64,000 nt of DNA from Streptomyces tsukubensis (GTDB taxonomy: Bacteria; Actinomycetota; Actinomycetes; Streptomycetales; Streptomycetaceae). Position 1 is the first letter of the stretch; each line of letters begins with the position of its first letter. Below, piece by piece: positions 52,106 through 61,667 of this stretch. Position numbers and translations under genes: made by a program. Location of the stretch: NCBI RefSeq assembly GCF_003932715.1, contig NZ_CP020700.1, positions 2,130,501 to 2,194,500 on the forward strand, read 5' to 3'. The notes under the pieces are model-generated. The model was not told the origin of the DNA. It worked only from the letters and a program-made list of their open reading frames with translations, and searched no databases.

Positions 52106-53707
52106 CTACCGTTCGCCCTCTCCCTTCGGCAGCCAGACCAGCATCAGCAGCGCCGCCGTGAACAGGGCGACCGCCCCGCAGCGGAACGCCAGGGCGTAGC
52201 CCGCCGTCAGGGCCTCCGGCGAGGTGCTGCCGCCGGAGCGGGACGCGGCGACCGTCGAGAGGACCGCGAGACCCAGCGCGCCGCCCATGGTGCGCGAGGT
52301 GTTGATCAGCCCGGAGGCCAGCCCCGCGTCCTCCGCAGCCACCCCGGCGGTCGCCAGCGCGGAGAGCGGGGTCGCCGCCAGCCCGATCCCGGCCAGCATC
52401 AGCACTCCGGGGCCGAGTACGGAGGTCGCATAGCTTCCGTCGGCCGTCATCGCCGACTGCCAGGCGAAACCCGCGGACGCCACCAGGGCGCCGCCGACGG
52501 CGACCGTCCGGGTCCCCACCCGGGCCATCAGCGGCGGCGCCAGCTTCGAGCCGACGACGATGCTGATGGAGCTGGGTATCAGGGCGACTCCGGCCTTCAG
52601 CGGGCCGTACCCGAGCACGTTCTGCGCGTACATCGTCATAAAGAACCAGGAGGCGAAGGAGGCCGATCCGGTCAGCAGCATGGTCGCGTTCGCCGCGGTC
52701 ACCGCACGGGAGCGGAAGAGCTTCAGCGGCATCAGCGGAACCGCCGTCCGCGCCTCCACGGCCACGAACACCCCGAGCAGCAGCACTCCGGCGAACAGCG
52801 GCAGCAGTGACGCCGGGCTGCCCCAGCCGGCCGCCTCGGTCTCCACGATGCCGTAGGCGACGGCCGCCAGGCCCGCCGTGACCAGGACGGCCCCCGGCAG
52901 GTCGAGCCGGCGCCCCGGGCCGCCGCGCCCCTCCGCCAGCCAGAGCACCCCGGCCACCAGGACCAGCGCCCCGACGGGCACGTTGATCAGCAGCACCCAG
53001 CGCCAGGACAGCAGGTCCGTGAGGAGCCCGCCGACCAGTCCGCCCGCGGCCCCGCCCGCGGCGCCCACCGCGGCCCAGGTCCCTATCGCCCGGGTACGGG
53101 CCGGCCCCGGCGGCACCGCGGCCATGATGATGGTGAGGGTCGCCGGGGCGAGCACGGCGGCCCCCAGGCCCTGGACCGCCCGGGCGGCGAGCAACTGCCA
53201 GCCCTCCTGGGCCACCCCGCCCGCCAGGGACGCGACCGTGAACAGCCCGAGCCCCACGAGGAACATCCGCTTGCTGCCGAACAGATCGGCCGCGCGCCCG
53301 CCCAGCAGCATGAACCCGGCGAAGGCGATGGTGTAGGCGTTCAGCACCCACTGGAGCCCGGTGGTGGAGAGCCCCAGGTCGGTACGCATCGACGGCAGGG
53401 CCACATTGACCACGGACACGTCGAGGACGACCAGGAACTGTCCGGCGCAGACCGTGAGCAGCACCAGCCAGGTGGGGACGGACCGCCGCGGACCGCCCGG
53501 GGCCCGGGCTGGACCGCTCGCGGGGCGGCGGGGGCCGCCCGCGCGGGGCTCGGCGGGGAGGGCTGCCGTGACGGCCGCCGGGTCAGGTGCCGGGACGACG
53601 GCGTGAACACCGGTGCCGGTGCCGGTCCCTGCGTCTGCGCCGGTGCCGGTTTGGAGAGGTTTGCCGCGATGGGGTTCGGACGGGTGGTGCGGTCGTGAGT
53701 GGGGCAT
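52106..53707 (-). CDS. MFS transporter, DHA2 (14-TM) drug:proton antiporter type
   Basis: A 533-residue efflux-type transporter. After a 70-residue Pro/Ala-rich cytoplasmic start, 14 hydrophobic segments follow. DHA2 signatures: LDVSVVNVALPSMRTDLGLS at helix 1, LGGRAADLFGSKRMFLVGLG (motif A) and WRWVLLINVPVGALVLVAGV (helix 6-7). Substrate unknown. It sits between the receiver gene and the steroid-type thiolase gene on the minus strand, separated by 127 bp from the latter. The ATG at 53707 is chosen. Confidence 0.85.
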   Translation of the reverse strand: MPHSRPHHPSEPHRGKPLQTGTGADAGTGTGTGVHAVVPAPDPAAVTAALPAEPRAGGPRRPASGPARAPGGPRRSVPTWLVLLTVCAGQFLVVLDVSVVNVALPSMRTDLGLSTTGLQWVLNAYTIAFAGFMLLGGRAADLFGSKRMFLVGLGLFTVASLAGGVAQEGWQLLAARAVQGLGAAVLAPATLTIIMAAVPPGPARTRAIGTWAAVGAAGGAAGGLVGGLLTDLLSWRWVLLINVPVGALVLVAGVLWLAEGRGGPGRRLDLPGAVLVTAGLAAVAYGIVETEAAGWGSPASLLPLFAGVLLLGVFVAVEARTAVPLMPLKLFRSRAVTAANATMLLTGSASFASWFFMTMYAQNVLGYGPLKAGVALIPSSISIVVGSKLAPPLMARVGTRTVAVGGALVASAGFAWQSAMTADGSYATSVLGPGVLMLAGIGLAATPLSALATAGVAAEDAGLASGLINTSRTMGGALGLAVLSTVAASRSGGSTSPEALTAGYALAFRCGAVALFTAALLMLVWLPKGEGER

Positions 53708-53834
53708 TGCGCCATGGTCGCAGCGAAGTCCCGAACGCACATCCGGGTTGTGGACAACCCGGGGCCGGCGGGACGCCCGGGGGAGCCCGGCGGGATCCAC
53801 AGGAGACGGCTGCGGTCTGTCGGGCCCAGCGGTT

Positions 53835-55067
53835 CTATCGGGCCCGCAGGAGGGTGACCACCGCGGCCCCGCCGAGTCCGATGTTGTGCGCCAGCCCCAC
53901 CCGCGCGCCCGCGACCTGCCGTTTCCCCGCCTCGCCCCGGAGCTGCCGGACCAGTTCGGCGGTCTGCGCCAGCCCGGTCGCGCCCAGCGGATGCCCCTTG
54001 GAGATCAGCCCGCCCGACGGATTGACCACCCAGCGGCCGCCGTAGGTCGTCGCCCCGTCGGCCACCAGTTTCCCGGAGCCGCCGTCCTCGCACATGCCCA
54101 GCGCCTCGTACGTCAGCAGCTCGTTGACGGAGAAGCAGTCGTGCAGTTCGACGACGTCGACATCCTCTATCCCCAGCCCCGACGATTCGTATGCCCGGTA
54201 CGCCGCGGCCCTGGACATCGGCCGGCCGACGACGTCGATGCACGACCCCGAAGCGAAGGACTCCTCGGTGTCGGTGGCCATCGCCTGGCCCGCGATCTCC
54301 ACGGCCCGCGCCGCCGTTCCCCCGCCGGATCCCGGCCCGGGCGTCCGCTGCCGCAGGAAGCGTTCGGACACGACGACCACCGCCGCCGCGCCGTCCGAGG
54401 TCGGCGAGCACTGGAGTTTGGTCAGGGGCGGGTGGATCGTCCGCGCGGCGAGGATCTCCTCCACCGTGTACACGTCCCGGAACTGGGCCTGCGGATTGTG
54501 CGCGGAGTGGCGGTGGTTCTTGGCGGCGACGGCGGCGAGCTGCGCCTCGGTGGTGCCGTACCGCTCCATGTGCTCACGGGCCGCGTTGCCGAAGATCTGG
54601 GCGGTCGGCGGGGCGGCCCCGAAGCCGTGGGCGGCGGCCATCACCCCGTAGTGCCGGGCGACGGGCGAGGCGGCGAAATCGGCTCCGGCGTCCGCACCGC
54701 CGCCCAGGGGGCCCTTCCGCATCTTCTCGAAGCCCAGGGCGAGTACGCAGTCGGCGGCCCCGCCCTCCACGAGCTGCCGGGCGAGTACGAGTGCGGTCGC
54801 CCCGGTGGCACAGTTGTTGTTGACGTTGTAGACGGGGATGCCGGTGAGTCCGAGGGTGTACACGGCGCGCTGACCGGCCGTGGAGGGCTGGAAGCAGTAG
54901 CCGACGACCGCCTGTTCCACGTCGGCGTACCCGATTCCGGCATCGGTGAGGGCCTCCGTACCCGCTTCCCGTGCCAGGTCCCAGTACGGCAGATCCCGTG
55001 CTCCGGGTTTCTCGAAGGGTGTCGTGCCGACGCCGAGGACAAAGCTCTTCGCACTGGCCGTCATCAT
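53835..55067 (-). CDS. SCP-x-type thiolase / lipid-transfer acetyl-CoA acyltransferase
   Basis: A 410-residue thiolase of the SCP-x/Ltp type, without the nonspecific-lipid-transfer domain. Conserved parts: [20 protein letters not shown] (catalytic Cys), [20 protein letters not shown] (NEHF-like motif changed to HDCFSVNE) and the glycine motif [20 protein letters not shown]. Members cleave 3-ketoacyl-CoA of bulky or branched substrates such as the sterol side chain. It follows the FadE34-like gene by 50 bp in the same operon. Two adjacent ATGs (55067, 55064) behind AAGGAG. Confidence 0.85.
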   Translation of the reverse strand: MMTASAKSFVLGVGTTPFEKPGARDLPYWDLAREAGTEALTDAGIGYADVEQAVVGYCFQPSTAGQRAVYTLGLTGIPVYNVNNNCATGATALVLARQLVEGGAADCVLALGFEKMRKGPLGGGADAGADFAASPVARHYGVMAAAHGFGAAPPTAQIFGNAAREHMERYGTTEAQLAAVAAKNHRHSAHNPQAQFRDVYTVEEILAARTIHPPLTKLQCSPTSDGAAAVVVVSERFLRQRTPGPGSGGGTAARAVEIAGQAMATDTEESFASGSCIDVVGRPMSRAAAYRAYESSGLGIEDVDVVELHDCFSVNELLTYEALGMCEDGGSGKLVADGATTYGGRWVVNPSGGLISKGHPLGATGLAQTAELVRQLRGEAGKRQVAGARVGLAHNIGLGGAAVVTLLRAR

Positions 55068-55116
55068 GTCCCTGCTCCTTCCGTCCGCGATCGGTCCGTC
55101 GATGCATCCGTGGCGG

Positions 55117-57357
55117 TCAGTCCCGCGGCAGACCGAGGATCCGCTCGGCCACCACGTTGAGCTGCACCTGGGTGGTGCCCCCGGCGATGGTCAGGCACCG
55201 GGACATCAGCAGTCCCCGGACGGCCCCCTCCCCCGCGCCCTCGGCCACCGCGCCCGCCGGACCGAGGAGTTCCAGGCCGAGTTCTGCGGTCTTCTGCTGG
55301 TGGAGGGTCTGGACGAGCTTCCGTACGGAGGCACCCGGGCCGGGTTCGAGTCCGGACACCTGCCGCAGGGTGGTGCGCAGCGCCAGGCAGTTGAGGGCGT
55401 GCGCCTCGGCGGCGAGGGCGCCGATCCGGGCGCGCCGGGCGCCGTCGAGCCCGGGTACGGCCGCGAGCAGCGCTTCGAGACCGCTGTCGAAGGCCATCTG
55501 GTCGGCCATGTGGACGCGTTCGTTGCCCAGGGTGTTGCGGGCCACCCGCCAGCCGTCGCCCACCTCCCCCACGACGGCGTCGGCGGGCAGCAGGGTGCCG
55601 TCGAACCACACCTCGTTGAAGACGGAGTCCCCGGTGATCTCCCGCAGGGGGCGGATGGTGACGCCCTCGCAGGCGCGGAGGTCGACGACGAAGTAGGTCA
55701 GCCCGCGGTGCCGTGGCGCTTCGGGGTCGGTACGGGCCAGCAGGATGCCGTGGTCGGCCTTGTGGGCGGCGCTGGTCCACACCTTCTGGCCGGTGATGCG
55801 CCAGCGGCCGTCGGGGGTGCGCTCGGCCCGGGTGGTGAGGGAGGCGAGATCCGATCCGGCGCCCGGTTCGCTGAACAGCTGGCACCAGCGCAGTTCCCCG
55901 CGGAGGGTGCCGGGGACGAGACGTTCCTGCTGCTCCGGTGTGCCGTGGGCGAGCAGGGACGGTACGACCCAGGCGCCGATGGACAGTCCACTGAGGGTGA
56001 CACCGGCGTCGGCCAGCTCCCGCTGGACGGCGAGCTGCTCCACGGGCCCGGCGCCGAGGCCGTAGGGCGGGGGCAGATGGGGGGCGGCGAGCCCGGTGGG
56101 GGCGAGGGCGCGGCGGGCGGCGGCGGGGTCGAGACCGCGGGCGGCGGCGATCACCGGCCGTACCCGCAGCCGGTGGGCGGCGGCCTCCGGCGGGAGCTCG
56201 GTCCGCAGCTCGCGCCGGGCCCCCGCGGCGGCCAGCCGTGCGGCCCGCAGCAACTGCTCGTCGGCGGGCCCGGTCAGCTGACGGGCGACGACGGCCCGGC
56301 GCAGCAGGAGGTGGGCGTCGTGTTCCCAGGTGAACCCGGTGCCGCCGAGGATCTGGATGCAGTCCTTGGCGCAGGTGTACGAGGCGTCGAGCGCGGTGGC
56401 GGCGGCGAAGGCGGCGGTCAGGGCGCGAGCGGGGTACGGTTCGGCGCCGGGCGCCTGCCGGGGCGCGGGGTCTGCGGGGCCTGCAAAAGGGTCTCCGGCG
56501 CCTGCGGCGATCGCGGCGTCCCAGGTGAGCGCCCTGGCCCGTTCCAGCCGGATCAGCATGTCGGCGCAGAGGTGCTTGACCGCCTGGAAGCGGCCGATGG
56601 GGCTGCCGAACTGTTCTCTGACCTTGGCGTGTTCGACGGCGGTCGTCAGGGCCCTGGCCGCCACCCCGCAGGCTTCGGCGGCGAGCAGCACCCCGGCGAG
56701 GTCGCGGACGAGCCCGGGGTCGGCGGCGGCCGGGTCGAGGACCCTGGAGGCGGGTACGCGGACGGCCGCTGCGGTGACTTCGGCGGTGGGACGGGTGGGG
56801 TCGGCGCTCTCGTGGACCCTGACGGCGAAGGCGTCCGCGTCGGCCGCGGCCCACACCGTGCCGTCGGCGGTCACGGCGGCGATCAGCAGCAGATCGGCGT
56901 GGCCGCCGCCGAGGACGGGCGGTGCGGTGCCGTCGACGACGAGTCCGCCGTCCGCGTCGCGTACGGCGGTCAGCCCGCCGGGCCCGAAGGCGGCGGCCGC
57001 GACGCGGCGGCCGTCGGCGAGCGCGGCGACGAGGTCGTGGTGGGCCGTGCGGCGCAGCACTTCGGCGGCGAGGGCGTGTCCGGGGTACGGCCCCGGGAGC
57101 AGGGCCGCCCCGGTCTCCTCCAGCGCCACCGCCAGTTCGAGGAGGGTGCCGCCGCCCCCGCCGTACCGCTCGGGGAGGTGGATCCCGAGGAGGCCCTGGG
57201 CGGCGGCCGCGTCCCAGTGCGCCGGACGGCCGGGCGGGTCGTCGGTGCGTGGGGCGTCGAGGAGCTTGCGTACGTCCCCGGGCGGCACGGCCCTGGTCAG
57301 CCAGCCCCGCACGGACCGGGCCAGTTCCTGGTGTTCGTGCGTGATTCCGATGCCCAT
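55117..57357 (-). CDS. Fused two-domain acyl-CoA dehydrogenase, FadE34-like
   Basis: A 746-residue protein in which two acyl-CoA dehydrogenase halves are joined in one chain. The first half (about 1-390) reads [20 protein letters not shown], then [20 protein letters not shown] and [20 protein letters not shown]. The second (about 400-746) reads [20 protein letters not shown] and [20 protein letters not shown], ending ERILGLPRD. This layout matches FadE34 (Rv3573c), the single-chain sterol side-chain dehydrogenase. The ATG at 57357 directly follows a KstR-type box, supporting this role. Start is ATG at 57357 or slightly upstream. Confidence 0.85.
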   Translation of the reverse strand: MGIGITHEHQELARSVRGWLTRAVPPGDVRKLLDAPRTDDPPGRPAHWDAAAAQGLLGIHLPERYGGGGGTLLELAVALEETGAALLPGPYPGHALAAEVLRRTAHHDLVAALADGRRVAAAAFGPGGLTAVRDADGGLVVDGTAPPVLGGGHADLLLIAAVTADGTVWAAADADAFAVRVHESADPTRPTAEVTAAAVRVPASRVLDPAAADPGLVRDLAGVLLAAEACGVAARALTTAVEHAKVREQFGSPIGRFQAVKHLCADMLIRLERARALTWDAAIAAGAGDPFAGPADPAPRQAPGAEPYPARALTAAFAAATALDASYTCAKDCIQILGGTGFTWEHDAHLLLRRAVVARQLTGPADEQLLRAARLAAAGARRELRTELPPEAAAHRLRVRPVIAAARGLDPAAARRALAPTGLAAPHLPPPYGLGAGPVEQLAVQRELADAGVTLSGLSIGAWVVPSLLAHGTPEQQERLVPGTLRGELRWCQLFSEPGAGSDLASLTTRAERTPDGRWRITGQKVWTSAAHKADHGILLARTDPEAPRHRGLTYFVVDLRACEGVTIRPLREITGDSVFNEVWFDGTLLPADAVVGEVGDGWRVARNTLGNERVHMADQMAFDSGLEALLAAVPGLDGARRARIGALAAEAHALNCLALRTTLRQVSGLEPGPGASVRKLVQTLHQQKTAELGLELLGPAGAVAEGAGEGAVRGLLMSRCLTIAGGTTQVQLNVVAERILGLPRD

Positions 57358-57368
57358 GGGCGGCAGAG

Positions 57369-57382
57369 TAGAACACGTTTCA
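57369..57382 (-). promoter_or_regulatory. KstR-type operator upstream of the FadE34-like operon
   Basis: TAGAACACGTTTCA fits TnnAACnnGTTnnA at every fixed position, 11 bp before the acyl-CoA dehydrogenase start, overlapping its promoter. Confidence 0.75.
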
Positions 57383-57384
57383 AT

Positions 57385-57399
57385 CTGACGGTAGGTCAG
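57385..57399. promoter_or_regulatory. CTGACG-GTA-GGTCAG palindrome
   Basis: Second operator class beside the KstR-type box, the same motif as at 51255 and 51278 (one arm has a mismatch). Confidence 0.55.
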
Positions 57400-57613
57400 A
57401 TACAGAGGATTCCCGAGGTCGGATGCAGGGGCATGTCCCGGCCGCCGGGGCGGGCGGGTCCGGACCGGCCGTCGACCCCGCGGGGCCCGTGGGGCACCAT
57501 GGTCCGCCGGGCCCGTACCCGTACACCCGTACGGCAGCGGGCCCGTACCACCGCATATCCGTACGGCGGCGCCACCGCACCGCCGCACCCCGCACCGCCA
57601 GAAGGAATCCGCC

Positions 57614-58264
57614 ATGAGCCACACCCCCTCTCCCGCGCCGGAGGTCCTCGACGCGTTCGCGGCGGCCAAGGGCTTTATGCCGCCCGCCGAGGGGCTCGCG
57701 CTGTACGCGGCCGCGGCCGAGGCGGCGGCGCCGGGGCTGCCGCTGCTGGAGGTGGGGACGTACTGCGGCCGGTCCACGATCCTGCTCGCTGCCGCCGCCC
57801 GGTCCGCCGGAACGATCGCGGTCACCGTGGACCACCACCGCGGCAGCGAGGAACAGCAGCCCGGCTGGGAGTACCACGACCCGGAGGTGGTCGACCCGGA
57901 GGTCGGCCTGATGGACACGCTGCCGACCTTCCGCCGTACGCTCCTGCGGGCCGGTCTGGAGGACCATGTGATCGCGATCGTCGGACGGTCGCCGCAGGTC
58001 GCCCGGGTCTGGGCGGCCCCGCTGGGACTGGTGTTCATCGACGGCGGCCACACCGACGAACACGCCACGGCCGACTACGAGTGCTGGGCGCCCCATGTCG
58101 CCCCCGGCGGGCTGCTGGTGATCCACGACGTCTTCCCCGATCCGGCGGACGGCGGGCAGGCCCCGTACCGGATCCACCGGCGGGCACTGGCCTCGGGTGC
58201 GTTCACCGAGATCTCGGCCACGGACTCGCTGCGCGTCCTGCGGCGTATCGGCCCGGGAATCTGA
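57614..58264 (+). CDS. Class I SAM-dependent methyltransferase
   Basis: A 216-residue protein with a Rossmann SAM-binding motif (LLEVGTYCGRSTILLAAAA). The second motif is AVTVDHHRGS, and the acidic DDG-like stretch is LVFIDGGHTDEHATADYECW, then APHVAPGGLLVIHDVFPDPA. It resembles the Methyltransf_24 family (small-molecule O-methyltransferases). The start is ATG behind AGAAGGA. A 25-bp gap separates it from the amidase gene, so co-transcription is possible. Confidence 0.8.
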   Translation: MSHTPSPAPEVLDAFAAAKGFMPPAEGLALYAAAAEAAAPGLPLLEVGTYCGRSTILLAAAARSAGTIAVTVDHHRGSEEQQPGWEYHDPEVVDPEVGLMDTLPTFRRTLLRAGLEDHVIAIVGRSPQVARVWAAPLGLVFIDGGHTDEHATADYECWAPHVAPGGLLVIHDVFPDPADGGQAPYRIHRRALASGAFTEISATDSLRVLRRIGPGI

Positions 58265-58288
58265 CCTCCCCGGTCTAGGCTGCCCCTC

Positions 58289-59299
58289 GTGTCGCACCAC
58301 GAGCACCACCAGCACCGCGAGCGCCGCGAGTCCGATGCCGTGCCCGCCGCCGACGCCCCGACCGGAACCCCCGGGCAGGGCGCCGGCGGACCGGTGCCCG
58401 CCGCCCGTCCGCGGCGCCACGTCCGGCGCGCCGTCGCCGCCACCGCCGTCGTGGCCGTGGCCGGCGGGGCGCTCGCCGGATGGCTCTCCTGGCGGTCCGC
58501 CGACGGTTCCGCGCCCCGCGGGGACGGCCGGGCGCTCCCGGCGGCCGGGGCACCGGACCGCGCACACGGCCGTACGGACGACCGCCCCCCGGCCACGGCC
58601 CGGAGCACCCGCGAAGGGCACCTCTCCGGCCGGATCGTGGTGATCGACCCCGGACACAATCCCGGCAACTTCCGCCATTCCGCCGACATCAATCAGCTCG
58701 TCGACATCGGAACCCATCGCAAGGAATGCGACACGACGGGTACGGCGGCCGCGGACGGATACACCGAAGCCGCATTCACCCGTGATGTTTCACAGCGGCT
58801 GCGGGCCCTGCTCGAAAAGGAGGGCGCAAAGGTCGTCCTCACCCATGAGGAAGGCGAGCGGGCCTTCGGTCCGTGCATCGACGAACGGGCCCGGATCGGC
58901 AACGAGGCGAAGGCCGACGCCGTCATTTCCGTTCATGCCGACGGATCGGCGGAGGGCCACCGGGGATTCCATGTGATCCTGCCCGGAAAGGTCGAATCGG
59001 GCGGCGCCGACACCACCGCGATCGTCGGCCCCTCCCGGCAACTGGGCGAGCACGTCGTGGAAGCCTTCGCCCGGGCCACGGGCTCCGGCCGGGCCAACTA
59101 CCTCGGCGGCGGCACCGGCCTCGACGTGCGCACCGATCTCGGCGGACTGAACCTCTCCACGGTCCCCAAGGTCTTCGTCGAGTGCGGAAACATGGGTGAC
59201 TCCCGGGACGCGGCACTGCTGGCGAGCGCCGACTGGCGGCAGAAGGCGGCCCTGGGCATCGCGGAGGGGCTGCGCGCCTTCCTCGCCCCCACCGCCTGA
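58289..59299 (+). CDS. N-acetylmuramoyl-L-alanine amidase (AmiC-type, Amidase_3)
   Basis: A 336-residue membrane-anchored zinc amidase that cuts the peptide stem from peptidoglycan. Residues 1-70 hold a His/Arg-rich cytoplasmic tail and one membrane helix (VRRAVAATAVVAVAGGALAG). The catalytic domain begins RIVVIDPGHNPGNFRH (zinc His), then VSQRLRALLEKEGAKVVLTH, ARIGNEAKADAVISVHADGS (zinc His) and LNLSTVPKVFVECGNMGDSR (catalytic Glu). A TAGGCT -10-like box 7 bp upstream of the GTG start suggests a leaderless transcript. Confidence 0.85.
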   Translation: MSHHEHHQHRERRESDAVPAADAPTGTPGQGAGGPVPAARPRRHVRRAVAATAVVAVAGGALAGWLSWRSADGSAPRGDGRALPAAGAPDRAHGRTDDRPPATARSTREGHLSGRIVVIDPGHNPGNFRHSADINQLVDIGTHRKECDTTGTAAADGYTEAAFTRDVSQRLRALLEKEGAKVVLTHEEGERAFGPCIDERARIGNEAKADAVISVHADGSAEGHRGFHVILPGKVESGGADTTAIVGPSRQLGEHVVEAFARATGSGRANYLGGGTGLDVRTDLGGLNLSTVPKVFVECGNMGDSRDAALLASADWRQKAALGIAEGLRAFLAPTA

Positions 59300-59700
59300 A
59301 CACCGCTGTCCCAGTCGCCTGAACAACGATCCCCACCGCCCGAACACGACCGTCTCCACCGCCTGGACGACCGTCCCCGCTCACGCCGTACACCGCCGTA
59401 TCCGGATGCGGATTCCGCGCGATCCCACGCGAATCCCCGGGAATCGAGCAGAGCCCGAGCGCATTCCGGCCGCCCGTCGTCACCCTTCCCCCACCCGGCC
59501 GTCACCCAAGATCCCGATCCGGTTCCGATCGGGTTTCCATCCGGCTCCTCCGGGGGCTCCGTTCCCTGTGAGTCCGTATACCGGGCAGACGCCGGGAAGC
59601 GGCAGACGATAGATTCACCCCGGGTGACGGGGGAGTCCCCGCACTGCGCCGAGCGCCCCGATGCGACGACGACCCGAGACGACCGACGAAGGATTCTCAC
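59300..59700. other. Intergenic region with decayed repeats
   Basis: 401 bases between the amidase gene and the next membrane-protein gene. Its left part holds about four spaced variants of CCCACCGCC(C/T)GAAC/GACC, and the rest carries dispersed CCGGATG and GAATCC motifs. Neither strand shows a convincing coding frame. The next gene's promoter must lie near 59600-59690. Confidence 0.4.
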
Positions 59701-60510
59701 GTGAACATCCGCTCCCTCACACGAGGCGACGGCGTGGTGATCGGAGCAGCGGTACTGCTGTTCATCGCCTCGTTCCTCGACACGTTCGACTGCGCCGGCA
59801 CCAGGTGCGACGACGTGCCGAACGCCTGGGACAACGGGGCCCTGCTGCTGGGGGTCTATCTCGCCGGCGTGATCGGCGCCGTGCTGATCGTGCTCTCGCA
59901 CCTGCTGCCCCGTCCGCCGAAGGTCCTCGGCATCGAGCTGGGCCACATCGGCGTGATCGCCACGGTCTTCACCGCCTGGACCGCGCTGGGCGCCATCTTC
60001 GACCCGTCGGGCTCGTTCGACATGGGCGAGTTCAGCCTCGACGCCGGTACCGGTCTGATCCTCGGCCTGATCGCGGCGCTCCTGCTGGCGGCGGGCGCGC
60101 TCTGCGGGCAGCTCGTGCCCGCGTTCAAGGCCCCCCTGCTGGGCACGCCCAGCCCGGCGGCTCCCCCGTCCCCGTACGGCGGGCACCCTCAGGGCGGTTA
60201 CGGCTACCCCGGCGCGCAGGCACCCGGCCAGCAGCAGCCCTACCCCGGCCAGCCGGCCCAGCAGAACGTCCCGGGTGCCACGCCGCCCGGCGGTACGCCC
60301 GGCGGCGCCCCCGAGTTCGCGCCGTTCTGGTTCGCGGTGCCGGTGGCCCGCCCGCTGTACCCGGAGGACGGCTCCCCGACGCCGATCGCCGAACTGGCGC
60401 CCGGCACCTGGTACCTCGCCGTCGACCAGCGCGGCCAGGCGCTGGTGGCGCAGACGCAGGACGGCCGCCGCGGCGTGCTCCAGGACACCACCGGTATCCA
60501 GCGCGGCTGA
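59701..60510 (+). CDS. Four-helix membrane protein with Gln/Pro/Gly linker and small C-terminal domain
   Basis: A 269-residue protein. About four membrane helices cover residues 15-145 (GVVIGAAVLLFIASFLDTFD, LLLGVYLAGVIGAVLIVLSH, HIGVIATVFTAWTALGAIFD and LILGLIAALLLAAGALCGQL), with two external cysteines between helices 1 and 2. A repeat-like linker rich in PYPGQP and GGYGYPG follows. The end holds a short strand-rich domain (FWFAVPVARPLYPEDGSPTP, then WYLAVDQRGQALVAQTQDGR). It fits DUF5336-type actinobacterial membrane proteins of unknown role. GTG start at 59701. Confidence 0.65.
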   Translation: MNIRSLTRGDGVVIGAAVLLFIASFLDTFDCAGTRCDDVPNAWDNGALLLGVYLAGVIGAVLIVLSHLLPRPPKVLGIELGHIGVIATVFTAWTALGAIFDPSGSFDMGEFSLDAGTGLILGLIAALLLAAGALCGQLVPAFKAPLLGTPSPAAPPSPYGGHPQGGYGYPGAQAPGQQQPYPGQPAQQNVPGATPPGGTPGGAPEFAPFWFAVPVARPLYPEDGSPTPIAELAPGTWYLAVDQRGQALVAQTQDGRRGVLQDTTGIQRG

Positions 60511-60576
60511 CCGCGCGGTTCCGCCCGCAAGGCCTCCGGCCCCTCGCCCTTCCGGGCGGGGGGTCGCTGCCGTATT

Positions 60577-60591
60577 CTGACGCACCGTCAC
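60577..60591. promoter_or_regulatory. CTGACG-CAC-CGTCAC palindrome upstream of the oxidoreductase
   Basis: Resembles CTGACGnnnCGTCAG with a single mismatch at the last base and lies 57 bp before the LLM oxidoreductase start. Related copies precede both steroid-type operons. Confidence 0.5.
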
Positions 60592-60647
60592 ATTGAGGCG
60601 TTCGGGCATTTGGGCGTTCGGGCGGTACGGAAGGGCGGGGTGAGGCC

Positions 60648-61667
60648 GTGCGACTGGGACTGGCCCTCGGCTACTGGGGCCGCGGCCCCGATCCGGACCG
60701 GCTCGGCCTCGCCCTGGAGGCCGAACGGCTCGGCTACCACTCGGTGTGGACCTCGGAGGCCTGGGGCTCCGATGCCTTCACCCCGCTGACGTGGATAGCC
60801 GCGCACACCTCCCGGATCCGGCTCGGCACCGCCGTCGCGCAGATGGCCGCCCGCACCCCGACCGCGACCGCGATGCATGCCCTCACCCTCGACCATCTCT
60901 CCGGCGGCCGGCTGATGCTGGGCCTCGGTCTGTCGGGGCCGCAGGTGGTGGAGGGCTGGTACGGCCGCCCCTTCCCGGCCTCCCCGCTCACCGCGACCCG
61001 GGAGTACGTCGATGTCGTCCGGCAAGTGCTGCGACGCGAGGGGCCGGTGGTGCACGAGGGCCGCTACCACTCCCATCCGTACACCGGTCCCGACGGCACC
61101 GGCCTCGGCAGACCGCTGAAGTCCATCACCCATCCGCTCCGGTCCGGACTGCCGGTCCTGCTGGGCGCTGAGGGCCCGAAGAACATCGCCCAGACCGCCC
61201 GGATCGCCGACGGCTGGCTGCCGCTCTACTGGTCCCCGCTGCGACCCGGTGTGTACGAGGAGTCCCTCGCCCCGCTCGCCGGGCGCACCGGCGACTTCGT
61301 GATCGCGCCGATGGTGCGGGCCGCGGTCTGCGACGACATCGCGCAGGGACTGCTGCCGGTGAAGACCATGCTGGGCTTCTACATCGGCGGCATGGGGCAC
61401 ACCAGCCGCAACTTCCACGCCGATCTGATGGCGAGGATGGGGTACGAGGAGGAGGCGCGAAGGGTCCAGCGGCTCTTCGCGGAGGGCCGCCGGGCGGAGG
61501 CGGTCCAGGCGGTCCCGGACGCCTTCGCCGACGAGATCTCGCTGGTCGGCCCGCGCGCCCGGATCGCGGAACGCCTCGAACTCTGGCGTACGACCCCGGC
61601 GACGGACCTTCTCGTCACCTCCCCCGACCCGGCGACCCTGCGAACCCTCGCGGAGCTGGTGCTCTAA
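60648..61667 (+). CDS. LLM-class (F420-dependent) oxidoreductase
   Basis: A 339-residue luciferase-like monooxygenase/reductase. The TIM-barrel N-terminus is RLGLALGYWGRGPDPDRLGL, then YHSVWTSEAWGSDAFTPLTW and IRLGTAVAQMAARTPTATAM; LDHLSGGRLMLGLGLSGPQV is the usual signature. Later segments (GPKNIAQTARIADGWLPLYW) match F420-dependent LLM enzymes. The upstream palindrome matches that of the fatty/steroid operons, so a role there is possible. Stop overlaps the convergent gene by 4 bases. GTG start at 60648. Confidence 0.85.
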   Translation: MRLGLALGYWGRGPDPDRLGLALEAERLGYHSVWTSEAWGSDAFTPLTWIAAHTSRIRLGTAVAQMAARTPTATAMHALTLDHLSGGRLMLGLGLSGPQVVEGWYGRPFPASPLTATREYVDVVRQVLRREGPVVHEGRYHSHPYTGPDGTGLGRPLKSITHPLRSGLPVLLGAEGPKNIAQTARIADGWLPLYWSPLRPGVYEESLAPLAGRTGDFVIAPMVRAAVCDDIAQGLLPVKTMLGFYIGGMGHTSRNFHADLMARMGYEEEARRVQRLFAEGRRAEAVQAVPDAFADEISLVGPRARIAERLELWRTTPATDLLVTSPDPATLRTLAELVL

